Source of the DNA: Pedobacter suwonensis
GTDB taxonomy: Bacteria > Bacteroidota > Bacteroidia > Sphingobacteriales > Sphingobacteriaceae
NCBI RefSeq assembly: GCF_900111825.1
Contig: NZ_FOJM01000008.1
Location: 175,723-239,722 of the forward strand
Reading direction: 5' to 3'
DNA length: 64,000 nucleotides
Shown here piece by piece: positions 34,553-43,206 of the stretch (within the stretch, counting starts at the first letter, position 1; the number at the start of each line of letters is the position of its first letter). Made by a program: the position numbers and the translations under genes. The notes below the pieces were generated by a model. It did no database searches. It was not told where the DNA came from and worked only from the letters and a program-made list of their open reading frames with translations.

Positions 34553-35086
34553 ATGGCAACGCTAAACGAATCTCAAAGCGGCAAGGCTGCAAAAGGAAGA
34601 ACCAAAAAAGTAACACCAAGGGTAGATCTTACTGCAATGGTAGATCTCATGTTTTTATTGACCACATTTTTTATGCTCACCACAACGCTGAGCCAGTTAA
34701 ATGCTGCCGATATTGCTAAGCCAGATAAAACGAATATTAATATCAAAGAAAATTTTCCCGAATCGCGCACCATGACTATTGTATTGGGTAAAAATAATAG
34801 GGCCATTTCTTACATGGGTACTATTGAAAAGGCCAATATGAAAGTAATGCCTGTTGCAGATCTACAAAAAGAAATTATGGCGAATAAGCTACTGGTTGCA
34901 GCTTCCCATCAGAACAATCCATCGAAGCATATGATCGTGATCATCAAGCCAGGCAAAACTGCCAGATTCCAAAATTTTGTTGATGCAGTTGATGAGATGA
35001 AAATCGCAGATATTAAATCATACAGCATAGATGATGAGCATTTCGAAGATAAAGAGTTATTGTTTATGAAAAATAATGGACTTTAA
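34553..35086 (+). CDS. exbD: ExbD/TolR-family protein
   Basis: 177 aa from the ATG at 34553. It is a basic N-terminus, a single transmembrane helix carrying the conserved Asp (R-V-D-L-T-A-M-V-D-L-M-F-L-L-T-T-F-F-M), then a periplasmic domain. ExbD with ExbB uses the proton gradient to energise TonB, feeding outer-membrane receptors. Here it stands alone, with no exbB or tonB beside it, so it probably adds to a system encoded elsewhere. The Asp in the membrane segment needed for proton coupling is present. Confidence 0.85.
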   Translation: MATLNESQSGKAAKGRTKKVTPRVDLTAMVDLMFLLTTFFMLTTTLSQLNAADIAKPDKTNINIKENFPESRTMTIVLGKNNRAISYMGTIEKANMKVMPVADLQKEIMANKLLVAASHQNNPSKHMIVIIKPGKTARFQNFVDAVDEMKIADIKSYSIDDEHFEDKELLFMKNNGL

Positions 35087-35106
35087 TGTTTTAGCGTAGT
35101 GTTGGA

Positions 35107-35545
35107 TATTTGTGGTGTTGGATGTTGGCATCCGACCCAAAATCGGCATAGTAAAGAGAAAAAGTTAAATATTGTTTGTTGTTTTTATGGAAAGCAGTTG
35201 CAGTAGCTTTTTTTAATGTCCGTCCTGCTTTTTGCTTGTAGTCCCGATTAGAAAAAAATCGGGAGCTACCGCTTCAATCAGGTTTGGATAAGTCAGGTTT
35301 TTGCAAGTATTATTTGTGATATTGGATGTTGGCATCCGACCCAAGATCATCATAGTAAAGATAAAAAGTTAAATATTGTTTGTTGGTTTTTGGAAAGCAA
35401 TTGCAGTGAATCTTTTTAATGTCCGCCCTGCTTTTTGCTTGTAGTCCCGATTAGAAAAAATCGGGAGCTACCGCTTCAATCAGGTTTGGATAAGTCAGGT
35501 TTTTACAAGTATTATTTGTGGTGTTGGATGTTACCATCCGACACA
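35107..35545. repeat. Tandem intergenic repeat, two units of about 203 bp plus a third start
   Basis: Unit 1 runs about 35107-35310, unit 2 about 35311-35512, and the first 30 bases recur at 35513. Each unit opens with a hairpin of the type GTTGGATG-loop-CATCCGAC and contains a second hairpin, TCCCGATT / AATCGGGA. Units differ by scattered substitutions and small indels. No coding frame is credible across them. The whole 35087-35655 gap is otherwise empty. Confidence 0.85.
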
Positions 35546-35655
35546 AACACCTGCTTAACTTAGCAGGACTTTCGGAACCGATAGATGCGGAACCCTGCTT
35601 TTCAAAAAAACATAGTGGTTTTTCTGCTGTTTGATGGACCACCAAACAGGAAAAC

Positions 35656-35693
35656 AAAAAAGGCGTTTTGCAATGTCGCAAAAACGCCTTTTT
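35656..35693. terminator. Bidirectional terminator between exbD region and metK
   Basis: A long hairpin, AAAAAGGCGTTTTGC paired with GCAAAAACGCCTTTTT (one bulged A), gives a T-run on both strands and lies 21 bases beyond the metK stop. Confidence 0.85.
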
Positions 35694-35713
35694 ATATCAT
35701 TTTATTAGAAGGA

Positions 35714-36964
35714 TTAAATACCGAAAGCAGCTTTAACCTGATCTACGTAATCTAATTTCTCCCAGGTAAACAACTCAACTGATACGGTTTTTTCTTCGCC
35801 GTTTGGCGTTCTGAAAGTTTTGGTCACTGTTTCTGGTGTACGGCCCATGTGTCCGTAAGCAGCAGTTTCGCTATAAATTGGGTTTCTTAATTTTAAACGT
35901 TGCTCAATAAAGTAAGGGCGCATATCAAAAATCGATTCTACAATTTTAGCAATCTCTCCATCCGTTTTACCTACTTTACCTGTTCCATAAGTATTGATGT
36001 AAATACCCATCGGTTTAGCCACACCGATTGCGTATGATACCTGAACCAAAATTTCATCAGCAATGCCGGCAGCCACTAAATTTTTAGCGATATGACGGGT
36101 AGCATAAGCCGCACTTCTATCTACTTTACTTGGATCTTTACCAGAGAAAGCACCACCACCGTGCGCACCTTTACCCCCGTAAGTATCAACAATAATTTTT
36201 CTACCGGTTAAACCCGTATCGCCATGCGGACCGCCGATTACAAATTTACCGGTTGGGTTAATATGGTACTCAATCTGATCATTAAATAAATGCGCATACT
36301 GCGGATTGTTTTTGATGATGCGAGGGATTAAAATATTAACCAGGTCAGTTTTGATTTTGGCCAGCATGCCGGCTTCTTCATCAAAATCATCATGTTGTGT
36401 AGAAATTACAATCGCATCAATGCGAACAGGTTTGTTGTTATCATCGTATTCTAAAGTCACCTGACTTTTTGCATCCGGGCGTAAATAAGTGATTTCATTA
36501 TTTTCGCGACGTAAAACAGCAAGTTCCTGTAGTAATTTATGAGAAAGGTTTAATGCCAAAGGCATATAATCTTCAGTTTCATTTGTAGCATAACCGAACA
36601 TCATACCCTGATCGCCCGCGCCTTGTTCTTCTTTGCTGCTTCTATCTACACCCTGGTTGATATCTTGCGACTGCTCGTGTATGGCAGATAAAATACCGCA
36701 GGAGTTGGCCTCAAACATGTATTCGCTTTTGGTGTAACCAATTTTCTTGATTACATCGCGCGCAATCTGCTGTACATCTAAATATGTTTTAGATTTCACC
36801 TCACCCGCCAAAATAACCTGACCCGTAGTAACCAAAGTTTCGCAAGCTACTTTTGATTCTGGGTCGAAAGCCAAAAAGTTGTCAATTAATGCATCCGAAA
36901 TTTGATCGGCGATTTTATCTGGGTGACCTTCAGAAACAGATTCTGATGTAAATAAATATGACAT
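35714..36964 (-). CDS. metK: S-adenosylmethionine synthetase
   Basis: 416 aa, cytoplasmic; it makes S-adenosylmethionine from ATP and methionine. All MetK signatures are present: [12 protein letters not shown] near residue 15, [11 protein letters not shown] near 117, [12 protein letters not shown] near 245 and [16 protein letters not shown] near 270. Length is close to the usual 385-430. It is transcribed alone, from a promoter about 160 bases upstream, with a leader that may be a regulatory RNA. Confidence 0.97.
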   Translation of the reverse strand: MSYLFTSESVSEGHPDKIADQISDALIDNFLAFDPESKVACETLVTTGQVILAGEVKSKTYLDVQQIARDVIKKIGYTKSEYMFEANSCGILSAIHEQSQDINQGVDRSSKEEQGAGDQGMMFGYATNETEDYMPLALNLSHKLLQELAVLRRENNEITYLRPDAKSQVTLEYDDNNKPVRIDAIVISTQHDDFDEEAGMLAKIKTDLVNILIPRIIKNNPQYAHLFNDQIEYHINPTGKFVIGGPHGDTGLTGRKIIVDTYGGKGAHGGGAFSGKDPSKVDRSAAYATRHIAKNLVAAGIADEILVQVSYAIGVAKPMGIYINTYGTGKVGKTDGEIAKIVESIFDMRPYFIEQRLKLRNPIYSETAAYGHMGRTPETVTKTFRTPNGEEKTVSVELFTWEKLDYVDQVKAAFGI

Positions 36965-37033
36965 TTATTAAATAATTAATGATAAATAAACAAATTTATG
37001 ATTGCCAAACCCCTTGGAAACAGGTGTTGAAAT

Positions 37034-37108
37034 GATTGAAAGGAGGCATTAGCAATTTTTTTAAGTGGTTGCAATCCGGTCCCGCGGTATCGGGATAGCA
37101 AATCAATC
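37034..37108 (-). ncRNA. Candidate structured metK leader (SAM-riboswitch-like)
   Basis: Read on the minus strand, the outer arms GATTGA and TCAATC pair as a closing helix. Inside it lie, in order, TTGCTATC, GCGGGACCGGATTGCAACC and TTGCTAATGCC. These resemble in sequence and order the conserved blocks of SAM-I (S-box) leaders (TTATC, GGAGGGA, GCAACC, GTGCTAATTCC), though the core is shorter and diverged. An inner stem TCCCG/CGGGA also forms. Placement between the metK promoter and ATG fits feedback control by the product. This comparison was made by eye. Confidence 0.35.
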
Positions 37109-37123
37109 CACTTTTTACTGCGG

Positions 37124-37131
37124 CAAAATTA
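37124..37131 (-). promoter_or_regulatory. -7 box TAATTTTG of metK
   Basis: A perfect TAnnTTTG match on the minus strand, with a TTTG at 37149-37152 as a possible -33 (spacing 17, slightly short). It predicts a 5' leader of about 150 bases before the metK ATG. Confidence 0.5.
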
Positions 37132-37166
37132 GCATATTTTCTTTATTTCAAAAATTATAGATTATT

Positions 37167-38069
37167 TTGTGCACTCAATCTTACACTTTGCACACAAAGA
37201 TCAATATTCTCTTTATCATAAACCCCATCTCCGGTGGGAGAGGGAAACGGCGTATCCCCGATTTTATAGATAAATATTTAAATAAGGAAAAGTTTAGTCC
37301 AAATTTCGTTTTTAGTGAATATGTGGGGCATGCCAGCGAATTGGCAGATGAAGCGGCTACCAAAAACTTTGATGTAATTGTTGCTGCGGGTGGCGATGGT
37401 ACCATAAATGAAGTGGCTACAAAAGTATTAAAGCACCAGAAAATTTTAGGAATTTTGCCGCTGGGATCAGGTAATGGCCTTGCCCGCTTTCTGAATATTT
37501 CCAAAAACTTAAGGTATGCACTTTCCATCATCAATGATTTTAAGATCGATAAAATTGATACAGCCGAGTTTAATAAAAAATGTTTTTTCAACCTGGCCGG
37601 AATGGGATTTGATGCTCACCTGAGTGCTGTTTTTTCGAAGGATAAAAAACGCGGGTTATCAGGCTATGTAAAATTGGGCTTTAAGGAGGTTTTTAATTAT
37701 AAGCCGCAACTTTATCAGCTGGATATTGATGGTAAAACTTATAGCCGGAAAGCCTTTGCTATTAGTATTGCCAATTCATCTCAATATGGAAATGATGTGT
37801 ACATCGCACCAAATGCATCGGTAAAAGATGGATTACTGGATGTTTGCATTATTAAACCTTTCCCCATAATAAAATTACCATTATTGGGTTATGTAATGTT
37901 AAATGGTAAAGCCGAAACATCTGATATGATCGAGATTATTAAAGGGAAAAACATTAAAATCATAAGAGAAATGTCCGGTGCGGTGCATGTTGATGGGGAG
38001 CCTTTACAGATGGGCGCTGAGATTGAAGCGGTGGTGAATCCACTCTCTTTAAAAGTGATCGTTCCGTAG
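37167..38069 (+). CDS. Diacylglycerol kinase-type lipid kinase
   Basis: About 300 aa. No ATG exists near the N-terminus; the start must be a TTG, at 37167 or 37188, since a stop lies just upstream at 37158. The protein has the DAGK catalytic fold: I-I-N-P-I-S-G-G-R-G near residue 18, the nucleotide loop G-G-D-G-T-I-N-E near 75, and L-P-L-G-S-G-N-G-L-A-R-F-L near 97. It phosphorylates a lipid such as diacylglycerol, or a sphingoid base as in YegS/BmrU relatives. Soluble or membrane-peripheral. The exact substrate cannot be told from sequence. Confidence 0.85.
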   Translation: MCTQSYTLHTKINILFIINPISGGRGKRRIPDFIDKYLNKEKFSPNFVFSEYVGHASELADEAATKNFDVIVAAGGDGTINEVATKVLKHQKILGILPLGSGNGLARFLNISKNLRYALSIINDFKIDKIDTAEFNKKCFFNLAGMGFDAHLSAVFSKDKKRGLSGYVKLGFKEVFNYKPQLYQLDIDGKTYSRKAFAISIANSSQYGNDVYIAPNASVKDGLLDVCIIKPFPIIKLPLLGYVMLNGKAETSDMIEIIKGKNIKIIREMSGAVHVDGEPLQMGAEIEAVVNPLSLKVIVP

Positions 38070-38174
38070 TTAAGTTTGGAGCTTGGCGGTTAGAGTTGCG
38101 GGTTAATTAACCGATTAAAACAATTAACCATCTATCATCATCCATTTTACATCTCCCATATTACATTTAAAACC

Positions 38175-38525
38175 ATGAAATCGAAGAAAAATAGTTTAAG
38201 CGACCTTGGCGGAATTATGTATTCTACCAATCCGGAGTTCGAATACGAAGAAGAAGTTGATAATACCGTTACTTTGCCAAACAATCAGCAGGATTTAAGG
38301 GTGATGCTGGATAAAAAGAATCGTGGAGGTAAGGCCGTAACGTTAATTACTGGTTTTCGAGGGCGTTCAGAAGATTTAGAAGTGTTGGGCAAAATGCTGA
38401 AGACCAAATGTGGTGTAGGTGGTTCTGTTAAAGATGGTGAAATCATGATCCAGGGTGATGTGCGCGATAAAGTGATGGGTATTCTGCAAAAGGATGGTTA
38501 TAAGGTGAAAAAGGCCGGGGGATAA
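38175..38525 (+). CDS. SUI1/YciH-family translation factor
   Basis: 116 aa. The C-terminal two thirds is a SUI1 (eIF1-like) domain, with R-G-G-K-A-V-T-L-I-T-G-F near residue 51 and C-G-V-G-G-S-V-K-D-G-E-I near 77, ending in an I-Q-G-D-V-R-D-K strand. The N-terminal 35 residues are an acidic extension (E-F-E-Y-E-E-E-V). Bacterial YciH is thought to bind the ribosome and bias start-codon choice. It follows the lipid kinase by 105 bases and may be transcribed with it. Confidence 0.9.
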   Translation: MKSKKNSLSDLGGIMYSTNPEFEYEEEVDNTVTLPNNQQDLRVMLDKKNRGGKAVTLITGFRGRSEDLEVLGKMLKTKCGVGGSVKDGEIMIQGDVRDKVMGILQKDGYKVKKAGG

Positions 38526-39051
38526 TAGTTGTCATCCTGAGGGATAATTTATGATATAAAAATCAATATGATTGACGTTTTTTCCTTCGCACAATTCTTG
38601 CCTCGGCTCACCGCCGCCGAAGGGCTCTTACTTTTTGGCATCAAAAAGTAACAAAAAATGCCGGCTGAAAATTTTTCTTTTAAAGCCAGTGTTATGGCTA
38701 GAACAGTGCAGTCCGAAAAATTTATTAGGCCGGTTTTAAGTAGAACGGTGATACGGTGCTATGGCCTAGCTATACGGAAATGCATGATGCCGCATTCTGC
38801 TCATTAATAGGTAATTACAAAATAACGTCAATGGTAGTGAAACGAAGGATCTTTCTATTCGGGGTAAATTCTTATGCATTAGTCTTCGACTCCGCTCAGA
38901 CTGACAGATGTTGATTGGTTTACCCTCATTAACCACACTCCCCATATAAATCCTGCTCCAAACCTATTCTTTACTAATTCAGCTCAATCAGATCCTGTTT
39001 TAATGTTTCTTAACCAGATTTTTTGCAAGATGTTTATGAAAAATTAAACTC
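38526..39051. other. 526-base intergenic region with repeat fragments
   Basis: No gene is supported. It contains a TTACTTTTTG-gcat-CAAAAAGTAA palindrome (38628-38651), a TCATCCTGAG-type repeat fragment near 38533 and a GTCTTCGACTCCGCTCAGACTGAC fragment near 38882. These look like decayed copies of dispersed Bacteroidota repeats. Confidence 0.5.
38628..38651. repeat. Palindrome TTACTTTTTG-GCAT-CAAAAAGTAA
   Basis: Two perfect 10-base arms around a four-base centre, followed by AAAAA on the plus strand. It may also end the yciH transcript. Its length and symmetry suggest a dispersed repeat rather than an operator. Confidence 0.55.
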
Positions 39052-40722
39052 ATGAAAAAAATAATTTACTTCTTTCTCTTTTGTTTGCCGCTACTCTGTT
39101 TTAGTCAGGAGAAAAATGATATTTTCTTAAGTGAAGCCAATGGTAACCCAACGTATTATAGGATTTCCAGACCGAATTCAGACTGTCCTGTGTTGCTACG
39201 GGTTGATGAAAAAACTAAATGGATTTCATTCAGTAATCATGAATCGGGCGATACGCTGAAAAATAATGTTTTCCTTGGAGAGGCAAAAACGATTCATCTG
39301 GAGATGAGGATTCACAAAGACAGCCTAAGATATTATAGGTATTCTGTCATAAAGAATGATAGTGTTTATCTCGTGGATGATGCTATTCCGCGTAAGATAA
39401 ATTTTAAATGGCCCAAAGGCAGTGATTTTCCAGAATACTTTACAATGAGTTTAGGCGATTATAATGTTGTTGGAAAAAAGATTGTGGTTAAAATATACAA
39501 ACTGCCCCAGAAATTTAAAGTTAACACAATTGTAATTTACAATCAGCCTCTTTTGCTTCCTAAAGTGTTGACTAAGAGTTTATTTTTAGAATCAATAAAT
39601 ACAAAGGGACTATCCGTTAGTGAAATCACCAAAATGATGATAAAAAGAGGGCGGGAATCATTTTTCCTCAAACGGCAACCTCTAAATGACGGCGAAACTA
39701 TTACTATAAGTGATAGTATAAAACTAATGTCGATCGGTATAGAGAATACAGGTGTTAATTTTATTTACAAGGTTAAAATAACCCGATACGGTAGTGATTA
39801 CCCTGAAGAAACTGTTTTAACAACCAGCGATTGGGATAATTCTTATATATCAGTTGATGCTGAATATTTTAAGAAACCTGGAAATTATATGGTTACTATT
39901 GCTCCTGAACTTAGGTCTTTGGACATTCCACGCGGTGCATCCCTAACATTGCCGCTAACCTCATTTAACTTTATTGTTATTGATAAGAGGGCAAAACTTT
40001 TTACTGCCAAAGAGTTATTCCTCATTAGCATTATTATTGGTGGCTTTGTCGGACTTATATCTGTGTTAATTCTTAACAATAGAAAAAAAAGAGCAGCTAC
40101 GCAACTTGCTCAGAAATCCCAGGAAAAAGAAATCGCAAAACTCCAGTTGGAATCCGTTCGCTCACAGTTAAACCCCCATTTTTTGTTCAATGCGTTAGCG
40201 GGCATACAGAACCTAATGAACAAAAATGAAGTCGACAATGCCAATCGTTACCTCACTAAATTTGCCCGCCTTACCAGGAATGTTTTAGATCATAAAGACC
40301 TCATCAGTTTAACAGCAGAAAAAATGTTATTAGATGATTATCTGCAGATGGAGCAGTTGCGCTTTGGCTTTCAGTATAATATTAGTGCTTCACCAGATCT
40401 GGATGTGGAGAATATTGAAATTCCGGCCATGCTTTTACAGCCTTTTTTGGAAAATGCGGTTAAATACGGTGTGGCCGAAAAAGGAAGTAATGGTCAGATT
40501 GAAATTAATTTCATCAAAGTTGACGCTGACCTAATACTAAGTATAACCGATAACGGAACTGGTTTCGATACTGCAAAAAATTACGACGGTTTGGGCTTGG
40601 CACTAAGCAAAAACCGGATATCTTTACTGAATTCAATTTATAAAGAAACTCTATTTATGCTCGATATCCAGTCAGGTGGCAACGGTACTACCGTTAAAAT
40701 TACACTTACCCAATGGTTATAA
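39052..40722 (+). CDS. LytS/YehU-type sensor histidine kinase
   Basis: 556 aa: signal peptide (to about residue 18, C-F-S-Q), a beta-rich periplasmic sensor of about 300 residues without a recognised domain, one transmembrane helix near 322-345, a short coiled coil, then the His_kinase domain with phospho-acceptor His376 in L-N-P-H-F-L-F-N-A-L and a HATPase domain (D-N-G-T-G-F, G-L-G-L-A-L-S). It signals to the LytTR regulator whose gene begins one base after the stop. The ligand sensed is unknown. Confidence 0.88.
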   Translation: MKKIIYFFLFCLPLLCFSQEKNDIFLSEANGNPTYYRISRPNSDCPVLLRVDEKTKWISFSNHESGDTLKNNVFLGEAKTIHLEMRIHKDSLRYYRYSVIKNDSVYLVDDAIPRKINFKWPKGSDFPEYFTMSLGDYNVVGKKIVVKIYKLPQKFKVNTIVIYNQPLLLPKVLTKSLFLESINTKGLSVSEITKMMIKRGRESFFLKRQPLNDGETITISDSIKLMSIGIENTGVNFIYKVKITRYGSDYPEETVLTTSDWDNSYISVDAEYFKKPGNYMVTIAPELRSLDIPRGASLTLPLTSFNFIVIDKRAKLFTAKELFLISIIIGGFVGLISVLILNNRKKRAATQLAQKSQEKEIAKLQLESVRSQLNPHFLFNALAGIQNLMNKNEVDNANRYLTKFARLTRNVLDHKDLISLTAEKMLLDDYLQMEQLRFGFQYNISASPDLDVENIEIPAMLLQPFLENAVKYGVAEKGSNGQIEINFIKVDADLILSITDNGTGFDTAKNYDGLGLALSKNRISLLNSIYKETLFMLDIQSGGNGTTVKITLTQWL

Positions 40723-40723
40723 A

Positions 40724-41467
40724 ATGCGGACAATTTTAGTAGACGACGAAGCTGCCAATCTGGAAAATTTAAAGATTTTACTGGCTAAATATTGCCCAGA
40801 GATCAAAGTAGTGGTTTGCTCTACCACGATAGAAGAGGCTTTTGCACAGGTTAAACTGCATCATCCCGATTTGCTTTTCCTGGATATCCAGATGGGTAAA
40901 ACAACAGGTTTTGACTTGTTGAAGCAGCTTACAGAGAAAACTTTTGAGGTGGTTTTTGTAACTGCTTATGATCATTATGGCATCCAGGCCGTAAAGTTTG
41001 CGGCTTTAGATTATCTGCTCAAGCCGGTTGATCCCGAAGAGCTGAAAGCTGCAGTTGAGAAGGCCAAAATCAGGATCAAAAACAAAATCGATGGCGACCA
41101 GCTCAATTTTTTGCTGAGCCAGATTAAAAAAAGTGAGGCAACTATTCCTAAAATAGCGCTGCCGCAACAACATGAAATCCGATACGTCTCTGTTGATGAT
41201 ATTGTGCGCTGCGTAGCCGATAATACGTATACGTTTTTCTTTTTAAGCAACGGTGATAAAATCCTGATCTCGAAACCGTTGAAAGAATATGCAGATCTGC
41301 TTAAACCGCAAGGCTTTGTGCGGGCGCACCAAAGTCATCTGGTGAATCCCAAATTTGTAAAAAGCTGGTTAAAAGAGGACGGAGGAACGCTATTGATGAC
41401 CAATGGCGATAAAATCCCGGTTTCTAAACCGAACAGGGAAATGGTGAAAGAAGTATTGGGGAAATGA
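40724..41467 (+). CDS. LytTR-family response regulator
   Basis: 247 aa from the ATG at 40724; a longer in-frame start at 40676 would overlap the kinase gene. An N-terminal receiver domain carries the phospho-acceptor Asp54 (F-L-D-I-Q-M), the switch Thr in V-T-A-Y-D-H and Lys in L-L-K-P-V-D near 104. The C-terminal half is a LytTR DNA-binding domain (I-R-Y-V-S-V-D-D-I near 150, H-Q-S-H-L-V-N near 205). It is the cognate partner of the upstream kinase; target genes are not identifiable here. Confidence 0.9.
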   Translation: MRTILVDDEAANLENLKILLAKYCPEIKVVVCSTTIEEAFAQVKLHHPDLLFLDIQMGKTTGFDLLKQLTEKTFEVVFVTAYDHYGIQAVKFAALDYLLKPVDPEELKAAVEKAKIRIKNKIDGDQLNFLLSQIKKSEATIPKIALPQQHEIRYVSVDDIVRCVADNTYTFFFLSNGDKILISKPLKEYADLLKPQGFVRAHQSHLVNPKFVKSWLKEDGGTLLMTNGDKIPVSKPNREMVKEVLGK

Positions 41468-41473
41468 CATTTC

Positions 41474-41506
41474 AAACCTCGCAGGTTTCAAAAACCTGCG
41501 AGGTTT
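41474..41506. repeat. AACCT-CGCAGG palindrome between regulator and hisS
   Basis: Two perfect 15-base arms, AAACCTCGCAGGTTT and its complement, with a 3-base loop, starting 7 bases after the response-regulator stop. It probably works as terminator and overlaps the -33 position of the hisS promoter. A related element stands at 53835. Confidence 0.75.
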
Positions 41507-41527
41507 AGACATTACCTTACATTTTTG

Positions 41528-41535
41528 TACTTTTG
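41528..41535 (+). promoter_or_regulatory. -7 box TACTTTTG of hisS, near-leaderless
   Basis: A perfect TAnnTTTG match with TTTA at 41504-41507 as -33 (20-base spacing). The hisS ATG is only 5 bases beyond, so transcription should start within a few bases of the start codon. Confidence 0.55.
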
Positions 41536-41540
41536 CGGCT

Positions 41541-43073
41541 ATGTCAGTTATTAAACCCTCACTACCAAAAGGTACCCGCGATTTTTCTCCCATAGAAATG
41601 GTAAAACGCAACTTTATTTACGATACCATTAAAACGGTTTTCAGAAAATATGGTTATGCTGAGATTCAGACACCAAGTTTCGAAAACCTGTCTACCCTGA
41701 CCGGAAAGTACGGCGATGAAGGCGATAAACTGATTTTTAAAATATTAAATAGCGGCGACTTAATAGATCAGAAACTCATAAATCAATTTTCTGAGTTAGC
41801 AAATGCTCTAAATGAAGAAAATTGGACTGTAAAAAAGGACGATGATAAAGAGACTGTTACTTATGTGTTTAAAGGTAAAAAAGAAGATTTTTTTACTAGC
41901 ATATTTGGGTTTGGAGAATTCGATAAATCAAGCGCTTTATATAAGAAAAGTAATAAAGAACTTATTAATAGGGTTTCTGAAAAAGCATTACGGTACGATT
42001 TAACTGTACCTTTTGCCCGTTACGTGGTGATGCACCAGCACGAAATTACTTTACCTTTTAAGCGTTTCCAGGTACAGCCGGTATGGCGCGCCGATCGTCC
42101 GCAAAAAGGCAGGTACCGTGAATTTTACCAGTGCGATGTGGATGTAGTGGGTTCGGAAAGTTTATTGAACGAAGCCGAGTTTATTCTGATCTACAACGAA
42201 GCTTTGAGCAAATTGGGCTTAAAGGATTTCACCATCAAAATTAATAACCGCAAAATTCTATCAGGTATTGCCGAAATTATCGGTAAGCCGGATTTAATTA
42301 TCGATATGACGGTGGCCATTGATAAACTGGATAAAATCGGCCTAGATGGTGTAAGTAAAGAATTGTTAGAACGGGGTTTTACAGAACAGGATTTAGAAAA
42401 ACTCCGTCCTGTAATTTTGTTAGAAGGTTTTAATGAGGAGAAACTGGCCAGCCTGAAAGAAGTTTTAGCTGAATCTGAAACCGGTTTAAAAGGTATTGAA
42501 GAAATAGAACAGGTTTTTGATTATGTAGAAAGCCTTATTGCTTATGGTTTACCTTTAACTGCGAAATTAGAATTAGACATTACTTTAGCCCGTGGATTAA
42601 ATTATTATACGGGTTGTATTTTCGAAGTTAAAACCAACGAAGTGGCCATGGGCAGCATTGGTGGCGGTGGCAGATATGATGATTTAACCGGTATGTTTGG
42701 CTTAAAAGGCTTAACAGGCGTAGGTGTTTCTTTTGGGGCAGACCGCATTTATGATGTACTGGAAGAACTTAATCTTTTTCCAGCATCAGCAGAAGTGGGA
42801 ACGAAAGTTTTGATCAGTAATTTCGATGAAACAGCGGAAAAATATGCCCTGCCGATTGTTCAGCAGCTAAGGAATGCAGGGATTTCTGCAGAATTATATC
42901 CGAGTTCTGCGAAACTGAAAAAACAAATGGCTTATGCTGATGCCAAGAACATTCCATATGTGATTCTAATTGGTGGAGATGAAATGGCCAGCGGAGAATT
43001 GACACTAAAAGATATGCAAAGCGGCGAACAGAAAAAACTGACTGTTTTGGGGATACTGGAGTTGTTGAAATAA
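41541..43073 (+). CDS. hisS: Histidyl-tRNA synthetase with unusual insertion
   Basis: 510 aa, a class II aminoacyl-tRNA synthetase that charges tRNA-His. Motif 1 (K-G-T-R-D-F-S-P near residue 10), motif 2 (R-F-Q-V-Q-P-V-W-R-A-D-R-P near 175), the histidine-binding L-D-I-T-L-A-R-G-L-N-Y-Y-T-G near 345 and motif 3 (G-V-G-V-S-F-G-A-D-R near 395) are intact, followed by an anticodon-binding domain. Most relatives are 425-460 aa. The excess lies between K-I-L-N-S-G-D and E-K-A-L-R-Y-D-L-T-V-P-F, an AT-rich insert of roughly 65-75 residues (about 74-150). Confidence 0.95.
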   Translation: MSVIKPSLPKGTRDFSPIEMVKRNFIYDTIKTVFRKYGYAEIQTPSFENLSTLTGKYGDEGDKLIFKILNSGDLIDQKLINQFSELANALNEENWTVKKDDDKETVTYVFKGKKEDFFTSIFGFGEFDKSSALYKKSNKELINRVSEKALRYDLTVPFARYVVMHQHEITLPFKRFQVQPVWRADRPQKGRYREFYQCDVDVVGSESLLNEAEFILIYNEALSKLGLKDFTIKINNRKILSGIAEIIGKPDLIIDMTVAIDKLDKIGLDGVSKELLERGFTEQDLEKLRPVILLEGFNEEKLASLKEVLAESETGLKGIEEIEQVFDYVESLIAYGLPLTAKLELDITLARGLNYYTGCIFEVKTNEVAMGSIGGGGRYDDLTGMFGLKGLTGVGVSFGADRIYDVLEELNLFPASAEVGTKVLISNFDETAEKYALPIVQQLRNAGISAELYPSSAKLKKQMAYADAKNIPYVILIGGDEMASGELTLKDMQSGEQKKLTVLGILELLK

Positions 43074-43100
43074 TACTCATTTTCTACTGAAGAGAAAATC

Positions 43101-43197
43101 CGTCATTGCGAGAAGGCTTTTTCAACCGACGAAGCAATCTTTATGATAGAATCACTTAGCATAAATGATTGCTTCGTCGTTCCTCCTCGCAATGACG
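43101..43197. repeat. Palindromic REP-like element between hisS and methyltransferase
   Basis: The outer arms are CGTCATTGCGAG and CTCGCAATGACG, with inner arms GACGAAGCAATC and GATTGCTTCGTC. It is the same intergenic class as the element after hutU, with different sequence, between convergent genes. Confidence 0.75.
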
Positions 43198-43206
43198 AGT
43201 GCTGGA

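Noticed and set aside
35107..35545. CRISPR array or insertion sequence
   Set aside because: Units are about 203 bp with no short direct repeats and spacers, no transposase frame and no terminal inverted repeats.
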